From Erysipelatoclostridium sp. An173 (GTDB lineage Bacteria; Bacillota_I; Bacilli_A; Erysipelotrichales; Coprobacillaceae): a stretch of 43,125 nucleotides of DNA. Made by a program: the position numbers and the translations under genes. Below are positions 1-7,242 of the stretch, piece by piece. Every line of letters starts with the position of its first letter. The first letter of the stretch is position 1. The stretch is from assembly GCF_002160495.1 (NCBI RefSeq), contig NZ_NFKR01000023.1:1-43125 (forward strand), given 5' to 3'. Under the pieces are notes generated by a model that worked only from the letters and a program-made list of their open reading frames with translations, was not told the origin of the DNA and did not search any database.

Positions 1-130
1 ATAGATTGATTTCATGGGGAAATTAATCAAAATATATAAAAACCAAGGTAGAATGAGGTTTTAAGTTAATTTATATATAAAATAAACTAACTATTTTTGA
101 CACTACCATATACTAAGAGAGGAAGTTAAA

Positions 131-1318
131 ATGAAAACTATTGTTGTTGGAGTAAGTGGTAGTATTGCTGCTTACAAAGTCTGTGATTTATTACGAGCAT
201 TAAAAAAATTAGATTATGACCTTGAAGTTATTATGACTAATAATGCTACTAAATTTATTAGCCCTTTAACAATCGGAGCCTTAATTAATAAGCCGGTACT
301 ACTTGATGATTTTGATGAAGAAGGTTATCAAATTAAACATATTAGCTATGCTAAAAAAGCTGATTGTTTTGTTATTGTACCAGCAACTGCTAATATTATA
401 GGAAAAATCGCTAATGGTATTTGTGATGATATTGTCACTTCGACATTTATGGCAGCAACATGTCCTAAGCTAATTGCTCCAGCAATGAATGTAAATATGT
501 ATGATAACTTAGCAAATCAACGTAATATTGAAAGATGCAAGACTTATGGCATCAAATTTGTAGAACCAGGCTATGGTTTGTTAGCTTGTGGCGATGTTGG
601 TCGTGGTAAATTAGCTGATTATCAAGATATTATTACAATGATCGAATATTGTATGAATCCTAAACCATTAAAAAATAAATATGTTTTAATAACTGCTGGT
701 CCTACTCAAGAAGCGATTGATCCCGTAAGATATATTACTAATCATTCAAGTGGAAAAATGGGTTATGCTTTAGCTAAACAAGCATTTTTATTAGGAGCAA
801 GAGTTACTTTGATTACTGGACCTACCAATCTAAAAGTTCCTTATGGTATTAAAAGTATCAATATTACATCAGCTAGAGAGATGTTTGAAGCTGTAAAAGA
901 AAACTATCATGATCAGGATTTTATTATCAAAGCAGCTGCAGTTGGTGATTATCGCCCTAAAGAAACAGCAGTAAATAAAATAAAGAAAAAAGACGATAAC
1001 TTAGTTTTAGAATTAATAAAAAATGATGATATTTTAAATTATTTAGGTCAACATAAAACAAATCAAATTATTTGTGGTTTTGCAATGGAAACAGAAAATT
1101 TGATAAAAAACGCTAAAGATAAATTTATCAAAAAAAATTGTGATTTATTAGTTGCAAATAGTCTTAAAGAATCAGGAGCTGGTTTTAAAGGTGATACTAA
1201 TAAAGTTACTTTGATTACGGCAGATGAAATTGAAGAGAAAAATATAATGACTAAAGATGAAGTTGCTAAAACGATCTTATACAAATTAATAGAAATTAAA
1301 GGAGAAGAAAAATGTTAG
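131..1318 (+). CDS. coaBC: Bifunctional phosphopantothenoylcysteine decarboxylase / phosphopantothenate-cysteine ligase
   Basis: Catalyses two consecutive cytosolic steps of coenzyme A synthesis: ligation of cysteine to 4'-phosphopantothenate and FMN-dependent decarboxylation to phosphopantetheine. The N-terminal CoaC half (about 1-180) shows the flavoprotein motif GSIAAYK (10-16), the active-site His in IKHIS (H70), the PAMN motif (N120) and the substrate-clamp Cys of LACGDVGRGKLA (C153). The CoaB half (about 183-395) shows NHSSGKMG (204-211), AAVGDYRP (269-276) and KIKK (283-286). The length (395 aa) is normal for the fused enzyme. AGAGGAAG sits 5-6 nt before the ATG. The last 7 nt overlap the start of coaX, so the two are co-transcribed and probably translationally coupled. 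All catalytic residues I can check are present. Confidence 0.97.
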   Translation: MKTIVVGVSGSIAAYKVCDLLRALKKLDYDLEVIMTNNATKFISPLTIGALINKPVLLDDFDEEGYQIKHISYAKKADCFVIVPATANIIGKIANGICDDIVTSTFMAATCPKLIAPAMNVNMYDNLANQRNIERCKTYGIKFVEPGYGLLACGDVGRGKLADYQDIITMIEYCMNPKPLKNKYVLITAGPTQEAIDPVRYITNHSSGKMGYALAKQAFLLGARVTLITGPTNLKVPYGIKSINITSAREMFEAVKENYHDQDFIIKAAAVGDYRPKETAVNKIKKKDDNLVLELIKNDDILNYLGQHKTNQIICGFAMETENLIKNAKDKFIKKNCDLLVANSLKESGAGFKGDTNKVTLITADEIEEKNIMTKDEVAKTILYKLIEIKGEEKC

Positions 1319-2094
1319 TTGTAATTGATATTGGTAATACAAATATTACAATGGGTCTATTTGATGGAGATGAAATTATTGGAAATTACCGTCTAACAAC
1401 AAAATTAGAAAGAACTTCTGATGAATATGGTTTTATGCTGTTAAGCTTTTTAAATGCTTCTAATATTGATGTTGAACAAATTCAAGATGTTATAATTGCT
1501 TCAGTTGTACCTAAAATCATGTACTCATTTACAAATTCAATCAAAAAATATTTTAATAAAGAACCAATTATTATTGGACCAGGAATAAAAACTGGAATTA
1601 GAATCAAAATCGATAACCCAAAAGAATTGGGAGCTGACCGTTTGGTTGATGCTGCGGGTGCTTATTATATTTATGGTGGTCCATGTTTAGTGATTGATTT
1701 TGGAACAGCAACAACTTTTGATATTATCAATGATCATGGCGACTTTTTAGGTGGAGCTACGGCACCAGGGATTGGAATTAGTGTCAATGCCCTTTCAAGT
1801 CAAGCTGCTAAATTACCAGAAATTGAAATCAAAAAGCCAAAAAATATTATTGCTAAAAACACTGTATCTAGTATGCAGGCTGGTATTGTTTATGGTTATA
1901 TTGGATTAACTGAAAATATAATTTGTGCATTAAAGAATGAATATGGTGATAATTTAAAAGTTGTTTCAACTGGTGGTCTAGGTAGAATTATTTTTAATGA
2001 GACTGATTTAATTGATATTTATGATCCTGATCTAACTTTTAAAGGATTAAAAATAATTTATGATATGTATAAAAAAAATAATCAAAAAGCATAA
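1312..2094 (+). CDS. coaX: Type III pantothenate kinase
   Basis: Phosphorylates pantothenate, the first committed step of CoA synthesis, so the two-gene unit coaBC-coaX covers the first three activities. Type III (CoaX) enzymes belong to the ASKHA fold, need a monovalent cation and are not feedback-inhibited by CoA (family knowledge). Visible motifs are the phosphate loop DIGNTN (6-11), GADR with the catalytic Asp (107-110), DFGTATTFD (129-137) and GGATAPGIGIS. The length of 260 aa is typical. The start codon lies inside the last codons of coaBC, with AAAGGAGAAG upstream within the coaBC reading frame. A strong bidirectional terminator follows. Confidence 0.97.
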   Translation: MLVVIDIGNTNITMGLFDGDEIIGNYRLTTKLERTSDEYGFMLLSFLNASNIDVEQIQDVIIASVVPKIMYSFTNSIKKYFNKEPIIIGPGIKTGIRIKIDNPKELGADRLVDAAGAYYIYGGPCLVIDFGTATTFDIINDHGDFLGGATAPGIGISVNALSSQAAKLPEIEIKKPKNIIAKNTVSSMQAGIVYGYIGLTENIICALKNEYGDNLKVVSTGGLGRIIFNETDLIDIYDPDLTFKGLKIIYDMYKKNNQKA

Positions 2095-2118
2095 AAGTTG
2101 TGGATTTCCACAACTTTT
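2093..2118. terminator. Bidirectional terminator between coaX and the DUF421 gene
   Basis: A perfect 12-bp inverted repeat, AAAAGTTGTGGA / TCCACAACTTTT, with a minimal loop. It starts at the last base region of coaX and ends on the stop codon of the convergent gene. T-rich tails on both strands let it serve both transcripts. Confidence 0.85.
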
Positions 2119-2813
2119 TAAATATATTTTCTTTCAATATCATTAACTGTATATATAATTAAGTTAGTATTATCTTCTTGATACATTAATAAAACATCAT
2201 TTATTTTTACGCCTAGTACTGCTAACTCACGCTCTAACCATTGGGTATCTCGATTGATCAAGTTTAAGTTTTCATAAATTATTTTTCCTTCTTTAATTAA
2301 TAAAGATGGTAATTCTATTGGTGTTATTTTTAAATTTAAATCTTCTGCTGTTACTTGTTGATATTGCTGTTTTGGATAAAAACTAAGCCGGCCATTAGTT
2401 TCTAAAATCACTAATGCTAATTCTTTTAACTTAAAATATCCTGCAATTCGACATTGCATTAAAAACTCATCAAGATCTAATTTTGCTTTTTTTAATTCTT
2501 GATAATATATTTTATCATTTTCATATAAAACAACCGCCTGTCCATCAATTAGTTTTCTTATCTTTAAAGAATTTCTTGTTAATTTCGATAATAAAATAAT
2601 TAAAATGCCATAAATAAGCATTGCAATTAATGGCTGTAAAAAATCATCAAACTCTCCTATTGCCAGTTCGCTTGCAATACTACCGATTGTTATACCATTG
2701 ATATAATCATACATATTTAATTGGCTAACCTGCCGATAGCCCATTAATTTAGTTATAATAAATAAAACTGCTAATGATAATAGTGGGAAAATAATAAATT
2801 CAACTAATTGCAT
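2118..2813 (-). CDS. DUF421 / YetF-like membrane protein
   Basis: A 231-aa membrane protein of the YetF/DUF421 family. Its N-terminus has three hydrophobic segments (about 5-22, 40-55 and 60-80), with the family-typical stretch MGYRQVSQLNMYDYINGITIGS between the first two. It is followed by a soluble alpha/beta domain containing the hallmark region DLDEFLMQCRIAGYFKLKELALVILETNGRLSFYP. Members are widespread in Firmicutes and linked to envelope or spore functions; no biochemical activity can be assigned from sequence. It appears to be a single-gene unit, convergent with coaX. GGTGATT precedes the ATG, a weak but plausible RBS. Confidence 0.85.
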   Translation of the reverse strand: MQLVEFIIFPLLSLAVLFIITKLMGYRQVSQLNMYDYINGITIGSIASELAIGEFDDFLQPLIAMLIYGILIILLSKLTRNSLKIRKLIDGQAVVLYENDKIYYQELKKAKLDLDEFLMQCRIAGYFKLKELALVILETNGRLSFYPKQQYQQVTAEDLNLKITPIELPSLLIKEGKIIYENLNLINRDTQWLERELAVLGVKINDVLLMYQEDNTNLIIYTVNDIERKYI

Positions 2814-2879
2814 CTAATCACCACATTTATTTTTAACAGTTTTATTTTAATTAAACAGGATATTAAATTGTTAATATTT

Positions 2880-2908
2880 AAAACGAAAAAGAATTAATCT
2901 TTTTCGTT
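2880..2908 (-). terminator. Terminator overlapping the end of the flavin-reductase gene
   Basis: The inverted repeat AAACGAAAAAGA / TCTTTTTCGTTT brackets the stop codon of the gene ending at 2894, so the last codons form one arm of the hairpin. It closes the LUD-malQ-WG-flavoprotein operon. Confidence 0.65.
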
Positions 2909-3403
2909 TACATATACTTCTTCAATTTCTCCAATATAAATATAATGGTAATCATGATTTGGATAATTTTTAATATCTAAATCTTTGTCAATAAATCCTT
3001 CAGGTTCGATTTTTCCACGATATAATTTTTTACAAGTAAAACACATTGTTCCTTGTTTAAAAGTAGGCTGATTATTTAACATTTCTACATCAAAACCAAC
3101 TTCTTTGATTTTATCACCATCACGTCCTGATTTTGATCCTAAGACACCTAATTCCTTTTTATAACCTTTAAAACAAGTAATTGTAAAATAATCTGATTCA
3201 TCAACAAATTCTCTAGTATAACGTTGTGGACGAATGTAAGCTGTTATTACATTTTTATTCCAGATAACACCAATACCACCCCAAGAAGCAGTCATAGTAT
3301 TTACTTGATCGCCCTTTTTAGCACTGATTAATAACCAGTCTTTGCCAATTGTTTCAAATGGATTTAATTTTAATTCATTAATATCAATTTTTTTATAACT
3401 CAT
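2894..3403 (-). CDS. Flavin reductase-like (FMN-binding split-barrel) protein
   Basis: A 169-aa cytosolic protein resembling the flavin reductase (DIM6/NTAB) split-barrel family, which binds FMN and reduces it or uses it in NAD(P)H-dependent redox chemistry. Family-like features are the NTMTASWGGIGVIWNKNVITAYIRP region (flavin-phosphate contacts) and FTITCF later in the barrel. Two cysteines at MCFTCKK are notable; homologues from anaerobes often have this extra strand (recollection, not a search). It is the last gene of a minus-strand run and lies 16 nt after the WG-repeat gene. The RBS GGGAGG is 8 nt before the ATG. The substrate is unknown. Confidence 0.8.
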   Translation of the reverse strand: MSYKKIDINELKLNPFETIGKDWLLISAKKGDQVNTMTASWGGIGVIWNKNVITAYIRPQRYTREFVDESDYFTITCFKGYKKELGVLGSKSGRDGDKIKEVGFDVEMLNNQPTFKQGTMCFTCKKLYRGKIEPEGFIDKDLDIKNYPNHDYHYIYIGEIEEVYVNEKD

Positions 3404-3419
3404 CTAAAAACCTCCCTAT

Positions 3420-4997
3420 TTATTCAAAAAGATACCAAGAATCACCTACACTATCTTCTACCTGCCCGGTTTCTAAATCTACAGTGACCGTAGAATACAT
3501 AACATTAGCTGTATTGCCACCAGTATAACGAACAACTAGTTGATAAGTATTATTTTCTTTAACACATTCATTTTCAAAAATAACATAATCATCACTGTTT
3601 GTTGTTTTAACATAATGATTAATTACTAGCTGACAGATTTCATCTAATGATAAATCTTGTGGGGATCTTTCTTGTTCCTGGTTAGTTTCTTCACCAACTT
3701 TAATAATTCCCCATTTACCATCCTGTTCTACCCAGCATTTACCATTATATACTGGTAAAATTTTATCAAATATTCCCGCTGGAATAACAATATTTCCATC
3801 AGTATCATTTAATTGCCATTTATCATCTTTTAATAAAGTAACAAATTCTTCACTAGCACTATATGCAAAATCAGAAAAATTATTAATTGTTTCTCTAGGA
3901 TATACCTCGAACTGATTCCATGAAGCATCATATTCAATCGGTATAACTTCTTTACCTTCGGCATTTAAATAACCCCATTTTCCATCTTTTTTAACTGCGA
4001 TTAATCCATCACAAAAGCTACCAGCATCTTCATAAATAAAATCCGTTAATTGTTTATCATTTACAAATATTGCATATTTACCATCTTGTTCTAGTTGCCA
4101 GGCACTGATATCACCTTCTGGCAAATCATTGACTTGTTGTACTGGATATGGTAAATCTGATTCGATCGACAATCCGCTATCAAGACCATAATTATTAATA
4201 GGTATTAATTCATCGTTATAATAATAGATTTCACTTAATGAAGGTAAATATTCATAAAATGGTATTGGTGTTACTGACCTATCAACCTCAAAGAAATTAC
4301 TATTGTTAAAATTATTATCATAATAATTATCATCAGTTTCTACAATATAAATATCATTAAAATTCGCTAGAACTTCAATACAATCAATATCATCTAAAAC
4401 ATTGCCATCATCGTCAATTAAACCATAACGATCATCTTTTTTTATTACTGCATAATTTTTTAACATCTGTTTTTTAGTAGTATTTAGATAATTTTCAACC
4501 GATGAACTTCTTAAATAATAAATATCATCAGCATCAATATCCGGCTCAACTACCCAGCTAAAATCAATATAGTGATCAATTTCATCATGACGATCATTTA
4601 ATTTATCTTTATCTTCATCAGAAACTTTTTCTTCACCTTGTTCTAGTATCTCTTTAGCTTTATCATAATCATTTTGATAAGTATATACATCTGCTAGTTT
4701 TAAATACGGTTCAACAATCTTATCATCAATCTCAATAATTTCTAAATATGTATCTTCGGCTTTTTTATAATCTTTTTCTTCAATATAACGATCACCTTGT
4801 ACTAACAAATCATTAATTTGTTTTGTATCTAATTGTTTATTAATAAAGATAGCAGCAATTATTATTGCAATTACAGTAATAGTGCTAATAATGATTATTT
4901 TCGATTTAGATTTTTTAACAACTTCTAATTTCTTGCCACATTGACTACAATATGTCGCATTTCTTTCATTTTTTGTACCACAATATTTACATTTCAT
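3420..4997 (-). CDS. Zinc-ribbon / transmembrane / TPR / WG-repeat protein
   Basis: A 525-aa mosaic protein. Residues 1-22 form a zinc ribbon (C3, C6, C17, C20), followed by a lysine-rich stretch and one transmembrane helix (about 33-53). Residues 57-135 hold two TPR-like helical repeats (YIEEKDYKKAEDTYLEIIEI, DVYTYQNDYDKAKEILEQG). The remainder carries WG-type beta repeats, recognisable as DDRYGLIDDDGN, DGKWGYLNAEGKEVIP and DGKWGIIKVG. A C-terminal beta-rich domain of about 70 residues ends the protein. The topology suggests the ribbon is cytosolic and the repeats extracellular. WG repeats usually mediate binding and have no known enzyme activity. It sits 15 nt after malQ in the same operon; the link to glucan metabolism is only positional. 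Confidence 0.8.
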   Translation of the reverse strand: MKCKYCGTKNERNATYCSQCGKKLEVVKKSKSKIIIISTITVIAIIIAAIFINKQLDTKQINDLLVQGDRYIEEKDYKKAEDTYLEIIEIDDKIVEPYLKLADVYTYQNDYDKAKEILEQGEEKVSDEDKDKLNDRHDEIDHYIDFSWVVEPDIDADDIYYLRSSSVENYLNTTKKQMLKNYAVIKKDDRYGLIDDDGNVLDDIDCIEVLANFNDIYIVETDDNYYDNNFNNSNFFEVDRSVTPIPFYEYLPSLSEIYYYNDELIPINNYGLDSGLSIESDLPYPVQQVNDLPEGDISAWQLEQDGKYAIFVNDKQLTDFIYEDAGSFCDGLIAVKKDGKWGYLNAEGKEVIPIEYDASWNQFEVYPRETINNFSDFAYSASEEFVTLLKDDKWQLNDTDGNIVIPAGIFDKILPVYNGKCWVEQDGKWGIIKVGEETNQEQERSPQDLSLDEICQLVINHYVKTTNSDDYVIFENECVKENNTYQLVVRYTGGNTANVMYSTVTVDLETGQVEDSVGDSWYLFE

Positions 4998-5012
4998 AAC
5001 ATTACCTGATTA

Positions 5013-6422
5013 TTATTTAGATAAGTTTTTAAATAACTCCATTGCTTTTGTTACATCATCAATATTAGCAACTCGATAAGTCCAGTTCGTATCATTTACT
5101 ACACCAGGTGTATTAAATCTTTGATCATTGTCGACTTCTAGTAAATCCCATATTGGAATAATGACATCACTAGCATCTGACTGTAAACAGAATTTTAAAA
5201 TAGCTTCGTTTAATGGTAAATCATCATCGACAATTGCTTTTAATTTATAAATATCTTCTTCATTTAAACCACTTATCCAGCCTTTGATTGTTTCATTATC
5301 ATGTGTTCCTGAATAGAAAAATGAGTTTTCAAGATTATCATAACCGTCATTTAGCATAAATTGAAAAACCTTCATTCCTTTTAAATGGTAATGATCTTTT
5401 AATTCAATAACCTCTGGTCGTAAATATCCTAAATCTTCAGCTACTAATTCAACATCACCTAAAGTTTCATATATTTTATCAAAAAGTGCATAGCCAGGTG
5501 CATATTGCCATTTACCTTCCATCGCTGTTTTAGCACTAGCAGGTATATCCCAATATGAATCAAAAGCTCTAAAGTGATCAATACGCGTAATATCAAAAAT
5601 TTCACTAGCCCAGCCAATTCGTTCAATCCAAAATCTAAAATCATTTTTCTCTAAATATTGCCAGTCATAAATCGGATTACCCCAATATTGTCCTGTAGGG
5701 CTAAAATAATCAGGTGGCACCCCAGCAACACTAGTTGGATATCCAATACCATCTAATAAAAATGATTTATTATCTAACCACACTTCTACAGAACCATGGT
5801 CAACATAGAAAGGCATATCACCAATTATTTTTATTCCTTTATCATTAGCATATTTTTTCAATTTAAACCATTGATTGAAAAATATATATTGTACAAATTG
5901 ATAATAACCTATTTCTTTACTATATTTAGTTAAATTAACTTGATGTTCTTGAGGATATTTTTTAAATTCATCAGGCCAGCTAGCCCAGTCATAACTATTA
6001 TTCACTGTGGCAAAAGTACAAAAAATCGCATAATCCAAAACCCAAGGACATTTTTTTAAAAAATTATAATAATCTTCAGTAAATTTAAAATTTTCATATG
6101 CTTTTAATAAATAAGTTCTTTTAAATTTACGTACTTTATCATATGGGACTTTTATTGCATCAGGATAGAATTCAGGTACTGAATCTAATAAACCATCAGC
6201 AACTAAATAATCTAAATTTATATAAATCTCATCTCCAGCATAAGTACTAACAGCTCGATAAGGCGAGTTAGCTTGTGTTGAGGGGTGAAATGGTAAAATT
6301 TGTAAATAATCAGCTCCATTTTTTTCTAATAGGTCAATAACTTTATAGGCATTTTCTCCTAAATCACCAATGCCGTAATTTGAAGGAAAACTAGATAACG
6401 GAAATAAAACTCCTGTTTCCAT
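5013..6422 (-). CDS. malQ: 4-alpha-glucanotransferase (amylomaltase, GH77)
   Basis: Transfers alpha-1,4-glucan segments between maltodextrins or to glucose in cytosolic starch/glycogen/maltodextrin use. GH77 signatures are all visible: SPY near residue 53, GDMPFYV (201-207), GVPPDYFSPTGQYWGNP (234-250), the nucleophile Asp in TRIDHFRAF (D282), the acid/base Glu in VAEDLG (E329) and the third acidic residue in SGTHDNET (D375). The 469-aa length is slightly shorter than most family members, but the catalytic core is complete. It starts 1 nt after the end of the LUD gene, with its RBS inside that gene (TTAGGAT), suggesting coupling. No maltodextrin transporter or phosphorylase is nearby. Confidence 0.95.
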   Translation of the reverse strand: METGVLFPLSSFPSNYGIGDLGENAYKVIDLLEKNGADYLQILPFHPSTQANSPYRAVSTYAGDEIYINLDYLVADGLLDSVPEFYPDAIKVPYDKVRKFKRTYLLKAYENFKFTEDYYNFLKKCPWVLDYAIFCTFATVNNSYDWASWPDEFKKYPQEHQVNLTKYSKEIGYYQFVQYIFFNQWFKLKKYANDKGIKIIGDMPFYVDHGSVEVWLDNKSFLLDGIGYPTSVAGVPPDYFSPTGQYWGNPIYDWQYLEKNDFRFWIERIGWASEIFDITRIDHFRAFDSYWDIPASAKTAMEGKWQYAPGYALFDKIYETLGDVELVAEDLGYLRPEVIELKDHYHLKGMKVFQFMLNDGYDNLENSFFYSGTHDNETIKGWISGLNEEDIYKLKAIVDDDLPLNEAILKFCLQSDASDVIIPIWDLLEVDNDQRFNTPGVVNDTNWTYRVANIDDVTKAMELFKNLSK

Positions 6423-6423
6423 T

Positions 6424-7074
6424 TTAATATCCTAAATCCTGATTAACTATTACAATTTTTATTCTGCCTACATTTCCCTGATAACCTAATTTTACAAAAC
6501 TGCTACAAATTCTATCTGGTGATAAACAATCCATACATTCCCCTTTTTTAGTGCATGGCGTATTTTTATTTAATCTAACTGCATTAGCTGGTGCGCTAAC
6601 TGTTTTTATATGATTAATGGCCTCTGCTTCAGTATTAAAGATTTTATTTTTTCCCGCAATAACAATTACTTCTTTAGGACCATAAATCATTGCTGCTACA
6701 CGATTTCCGTTTCCATCAATATTGTATAAACATCCATCAGTAGTTAATGCATTAGTACTAGTAATAAATAAATCACTAGTAAAAGCTTTTCGGTAAATTT
6801 CCTGCATTTGTTCACGATCTAATCCTTCTTGATAACGATCATGTAAAATTACATCAGAATTATGAATTTGTTCAATTACACCAGTTTCAAATAGGGTCAT
6901 TGAACCTCCTAGCGCTACTGTCTTTTTATTGCATAAGTAACGACTCAAATAATTGTGTAATTGTTCAAAATCGTCAACAAAATTGATTTGCATATTGTTT
7001 TTTTCGAATGCTTTAATCATATCATCTTGTTTAATTTTAATTATTGTTTGTAAATTTTTGTCCATAAAAGCCAT
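6424..7074 (-). CDS. LUD-domain (lactate utilisation, LutC/DUF162-like) protein
   Basis: A 216-aa protein of the LUD family. The sequence shows GGSMTLFETG (56-65), a Rossmann-like core with STNALTTDGCLYNIDGNGNRVAAMIYGPKEVIVIAGKNKI, and a C-terminal Cys cluster (C174, C180, C183, C190) of the kind that could bind a metal or Fe-S centre. LutC-type proteins act in L-lactate oxidation, but lone copies with this Cys cluster are common in anaerobes and have no established reaction. It is the first gene of the run LUD-malQ-WG-flavoprotein. The start is ambiguous: the first ATG (7074) is only 2-3 nt from GGAAAGG, and the ATG three codons later is 11 nt away. An array of DnaA-box-like sites lies about 80-130 nt upstream. 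Confidence 0.82.
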   Translation of the reverse strand: MAFMDKNLQTIIKIKQDDMIKAFEKNNMQINFVDDFEQLHNYLSRYLCNKKTVALGGSMTLFETGVIEQIHNSDVILHDRYQEGLDREQMQEIYRKAFTSDLFITSTNALTTDGCLYNIDGNGNRVAAMIYGPKEVIVIAGKNKIFNTEAEAINHIKTVSAPANAVRLNKNTPCTKKGECMDCLSPDRICSSFVKLGYQGNVGRIKIVIVNQDLGY

Positions 7075-7153
7075 TTCCTTTCCATCGTATAATATTAATT
7101 ATATTATTTTGCTAGCACAAAATCAACAAACTAAATTTTTTTATCTATACACA

Positions 7154-7203
7154 TTATTCACATGTTGTTCACAATGGGAATAACTTGTGAATAATGTGAA
7201 CAA
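7154..7203. promoter_or_regulatory. Array 1 of DnaA-box-like 9-mers
   Basis: Four 9-mers fill this intergenic stretch: TTATTCACA at 7154-7162 and TTGTTCACA at 7165-7173 on the plus strand, then their complements TGTGAATAA at 7186-7194 and TGTGAACAA at 7195-7203. TTATTCACA matches the bacterial DnaA-box consensus TTATNCACA; TTGTTCACA differs by one base. The pair spacings are 11 nt (forward) and 9 nt (inverted). The array lies between the terminator of the zinc ATPase and the promoter region of the LUD gene. DnaA binding is inference; another repressor with a TTCACA core is possible. Confidence 0.6.
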
Positions 7204-7234
7204 AAAAATCCTTGAATGATTAATTTCAAGGATT
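7202..7234 (-). terminator. Terminator of the zinc-efflux operon
   Basis: The stem AATCCTTGAA / TTCAAGGATT is followed on the minus strand by a run of seven T. It lies 8 nt beyond the stop codon of the P1B ATPase gene. Its T-run abuts the DnaA-box-like array. Confidence 0.9.
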
Positions 7235-7242
7235 CTTTATAT

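Noticed and set aside
1-130. TTGACA at 97-102 as the -35 of coaBC
   Set aside because: The 17-nt position falls on the RBS, and the nearby TATACT (109-114) is only 6 nt away. I cannot place the coaBC promoter with confidence.
7154-7203. Rex-type redox operator in the TTCACA/TGTGAA arrays
   Set aside because: Rex sites read TTGTGAA-n4-TTCACAA (convergent half sites). Here the half sites run the other way or in tandem with 9-11 nt periods. ArgR boxes (TGAAT-n4-ATTCA) do not fit either.
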